Assembly (NCBI GenBank): GCA_024276605.1
Contig: JAJRWX010000026.1
Coordinates: forward strand, 30,629-94,628
Direction: 5' to 3'
Length of the DNA stretch: 64,000 bases
DNA from: Planctomycetota bacterium
Lineage (GTDB): Bacteria; Planctomycetota; Phycisphaerae; UBA1845
This document shows, one piece after another, positions 63,224 through 64,000 of the stretch. The translations under genes and the position numbers were made by a program. The notes beneath the pieces are model-generated. The model was not told the DNA's origin, made no database searches, and was given only the letters and a program-made list of their open reading frames with translations. Numbering within the stretch: position 1 is the first letter of the stretch; each line of letters begins with the position of its first letter.

Positions 63224-64000
63224 ATGGGTTTGTTCGATCGTTTCAAAAAGGGATTAGCCAGAACGCGTGATCGGATTACAACCGGCTTTCGGTCGGTTTT
63301 GCGTGTGGGGCAACAAATCGATCAAGACACACTCACGCGATTGGAAGAGTCGATGTTGGCGGCTGATTTCGGTCCTACCACCACATCCAAACTCATTAAA
63401 TTGATTTCTACCGGTTGGAAAAATGGCACCATTACTCAAGAACAGGAAATCAATGAGTATCTTCAGGATCACATTATTAAGCTGTGGCCCGAGTCCGATC
63501 GTCAGCTCAGCGTCGCTGAATCCGGACCGACGGTTATTCTTGTCACAGGCATCAACGGCTCAGGGAAAACAACGAGCGTAGCCAAACTCGCCCATTATCT
63601 GACGCAGCAGGATAACAAGGTCATCCTTGGCGCGTGCGATACCTTTCGGGCGGCAGCGGTAGCCCAACTGACCGTGTGGTCTGAGCGTATCGGTGTTCAA
63701 ATGGTCAAGCATGACCAAGGCGCAGACCCAGGCGCGGTGGCTTACGATGCCTGTGAAGCCGCTGTAGCCCGATCGGCTGATATTTTACTTATTGACACCG
63801 CCGGTCGCCTTCATACACAGGATCATCTGATGCGCGAACTCGGCAAAATTCAAAAGGTGGTGCAGCGAGAAATTCCAGGCGCACCCCATGAAGTCTTGCT
63901 GGTACTCGATGCCACCATCGGACAAAACGCCATTGTCCAAGCGCGTCAATTCTCGCAACATGTAGATGTCACCGGACTATTTCTAGCCAAGCTGGACGGC
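63224..64000 (+). CDS. ftsY: Signal recognition particle receptor FtsY, partial (runs off right edge)
   Basis: GTPase that docks ribosome-SRP complexes at the membrane. The first 259 residues are in the window: MGLFDRFKKGLARTRDRI (short membrane-binding N region, no long acidic A domain), N domain (LEESMLAADFGPTT), then the G domain with P-loop GINGSGKTTS, DTFRAAA and DTAGR, ending in LAKLDG, the G4 motif. The start is 2 bases after the nusB stop, so translation is coupled. The rest, including the final helices, is beyond the window. Confidence 0.97.
   Translation, partial: MGLFDRFKKGLARTRDRITTGFRSVLRVGQQIDQDTLTRLEESMLAADFGPTTTSKLIKLISTGWKNGTITQEQEINEYLQDHIIKLWPESDRQLSVAESGPTVILVTGINGSGKTTSVAKLAHYLTQQDNKVILGACDTFRAAAVAQLTVWSERIGVQMVKHDQGADPGAVAYDACEAAVARSADILLIDTAGRLHTQDHLMRELGKIQKVVQREIPGAPHEVLLVLDATIGQNAIVQARQFSQHVDVTGLFLAKLDG

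Overview
The window looks like chromosomal DNA of a planctomycete, most likely of the Phycisphaerae lineage. This is inferred from protein style, not from a database search. The signs are large secreted Cys-rich proteins with GxCC units, 'DCNxNGIxDxCD' calcium-loop segments, a recurring C-terminal dockerin-like module, a Ser/Thr kinase with TPR repeats, and a tRNA-linked island with a Prim-Pol/DUF3987 replication protein. The core gene order ribH-nusB-ftsY at the right end shows ordinary bacterial chromosome.

Layout. 1-5.7 kb: a partial DinB-like gene, the Fe-S carrier ATPase Mrp, a RAYT (REP-associated transposase) embedded in its own palindromes and larger direct repeats, a DUF819 membrane protein, a DUF983 protein and a NYN-domain nuclease-like protein. 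5.7-11.75 kb: a tRNA-Ala(TGC) whose 3' end is the attachment site of a 5.9-kb integrated element bounded by 25-bp perfect repeats. It carries a tyrosine integrase, an XRE regulator, a Prim-Pol/DUF3987 protein, two small DNA-binding proteins and a 328-aa HTH protein. The attachment core lies inside the integrase reading frame, so the integrase C-terminus must change on excision. 12-15 kb: CheW, a chemoreceptor and an Rrf2 regulator. 15.3-27.1 kb: an envelope and metal-efflux region on the plus strand, with an OprB-type porin, small secreted proteins, a lipoprotein trypsin-like protease, a Cys-rich secreted protein, then TolC / small lipoprotein / His-rich membrane-fusion protein / heavy-metal RND pump, and a thioredoxin-like protein.

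27.3-50.7 kb: a secreted-protein cluster, the most unusual part. It has two YadA-head-like repeat proteins, two small proteins and an M28 peptidase ending in the same roughly 200-residue module, a 3180-residue Cys-rich giant carrying two more copies of that module plus a possible cohesin-like domain, and a collagen-like protein with 12 Ca-loop repeats and a vWA-like domain. I infer an extracellular or cell-surface assembly held together by repeated modules.

51.4-62 kb: a GT39-like membrane glycosyltransferase, a methyltransferase-GT2 fusion and a Ser/Thr kinase-TPR protein on the minus strand; a DTG aspartyl-protease-like gene pair split by one in-frame stop; and an LPP20 / lipoprotein / FlgT-like group on the plus strand. 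62.2-64 kb: ribH, nusB and the start of ftsY, which runs off the window.
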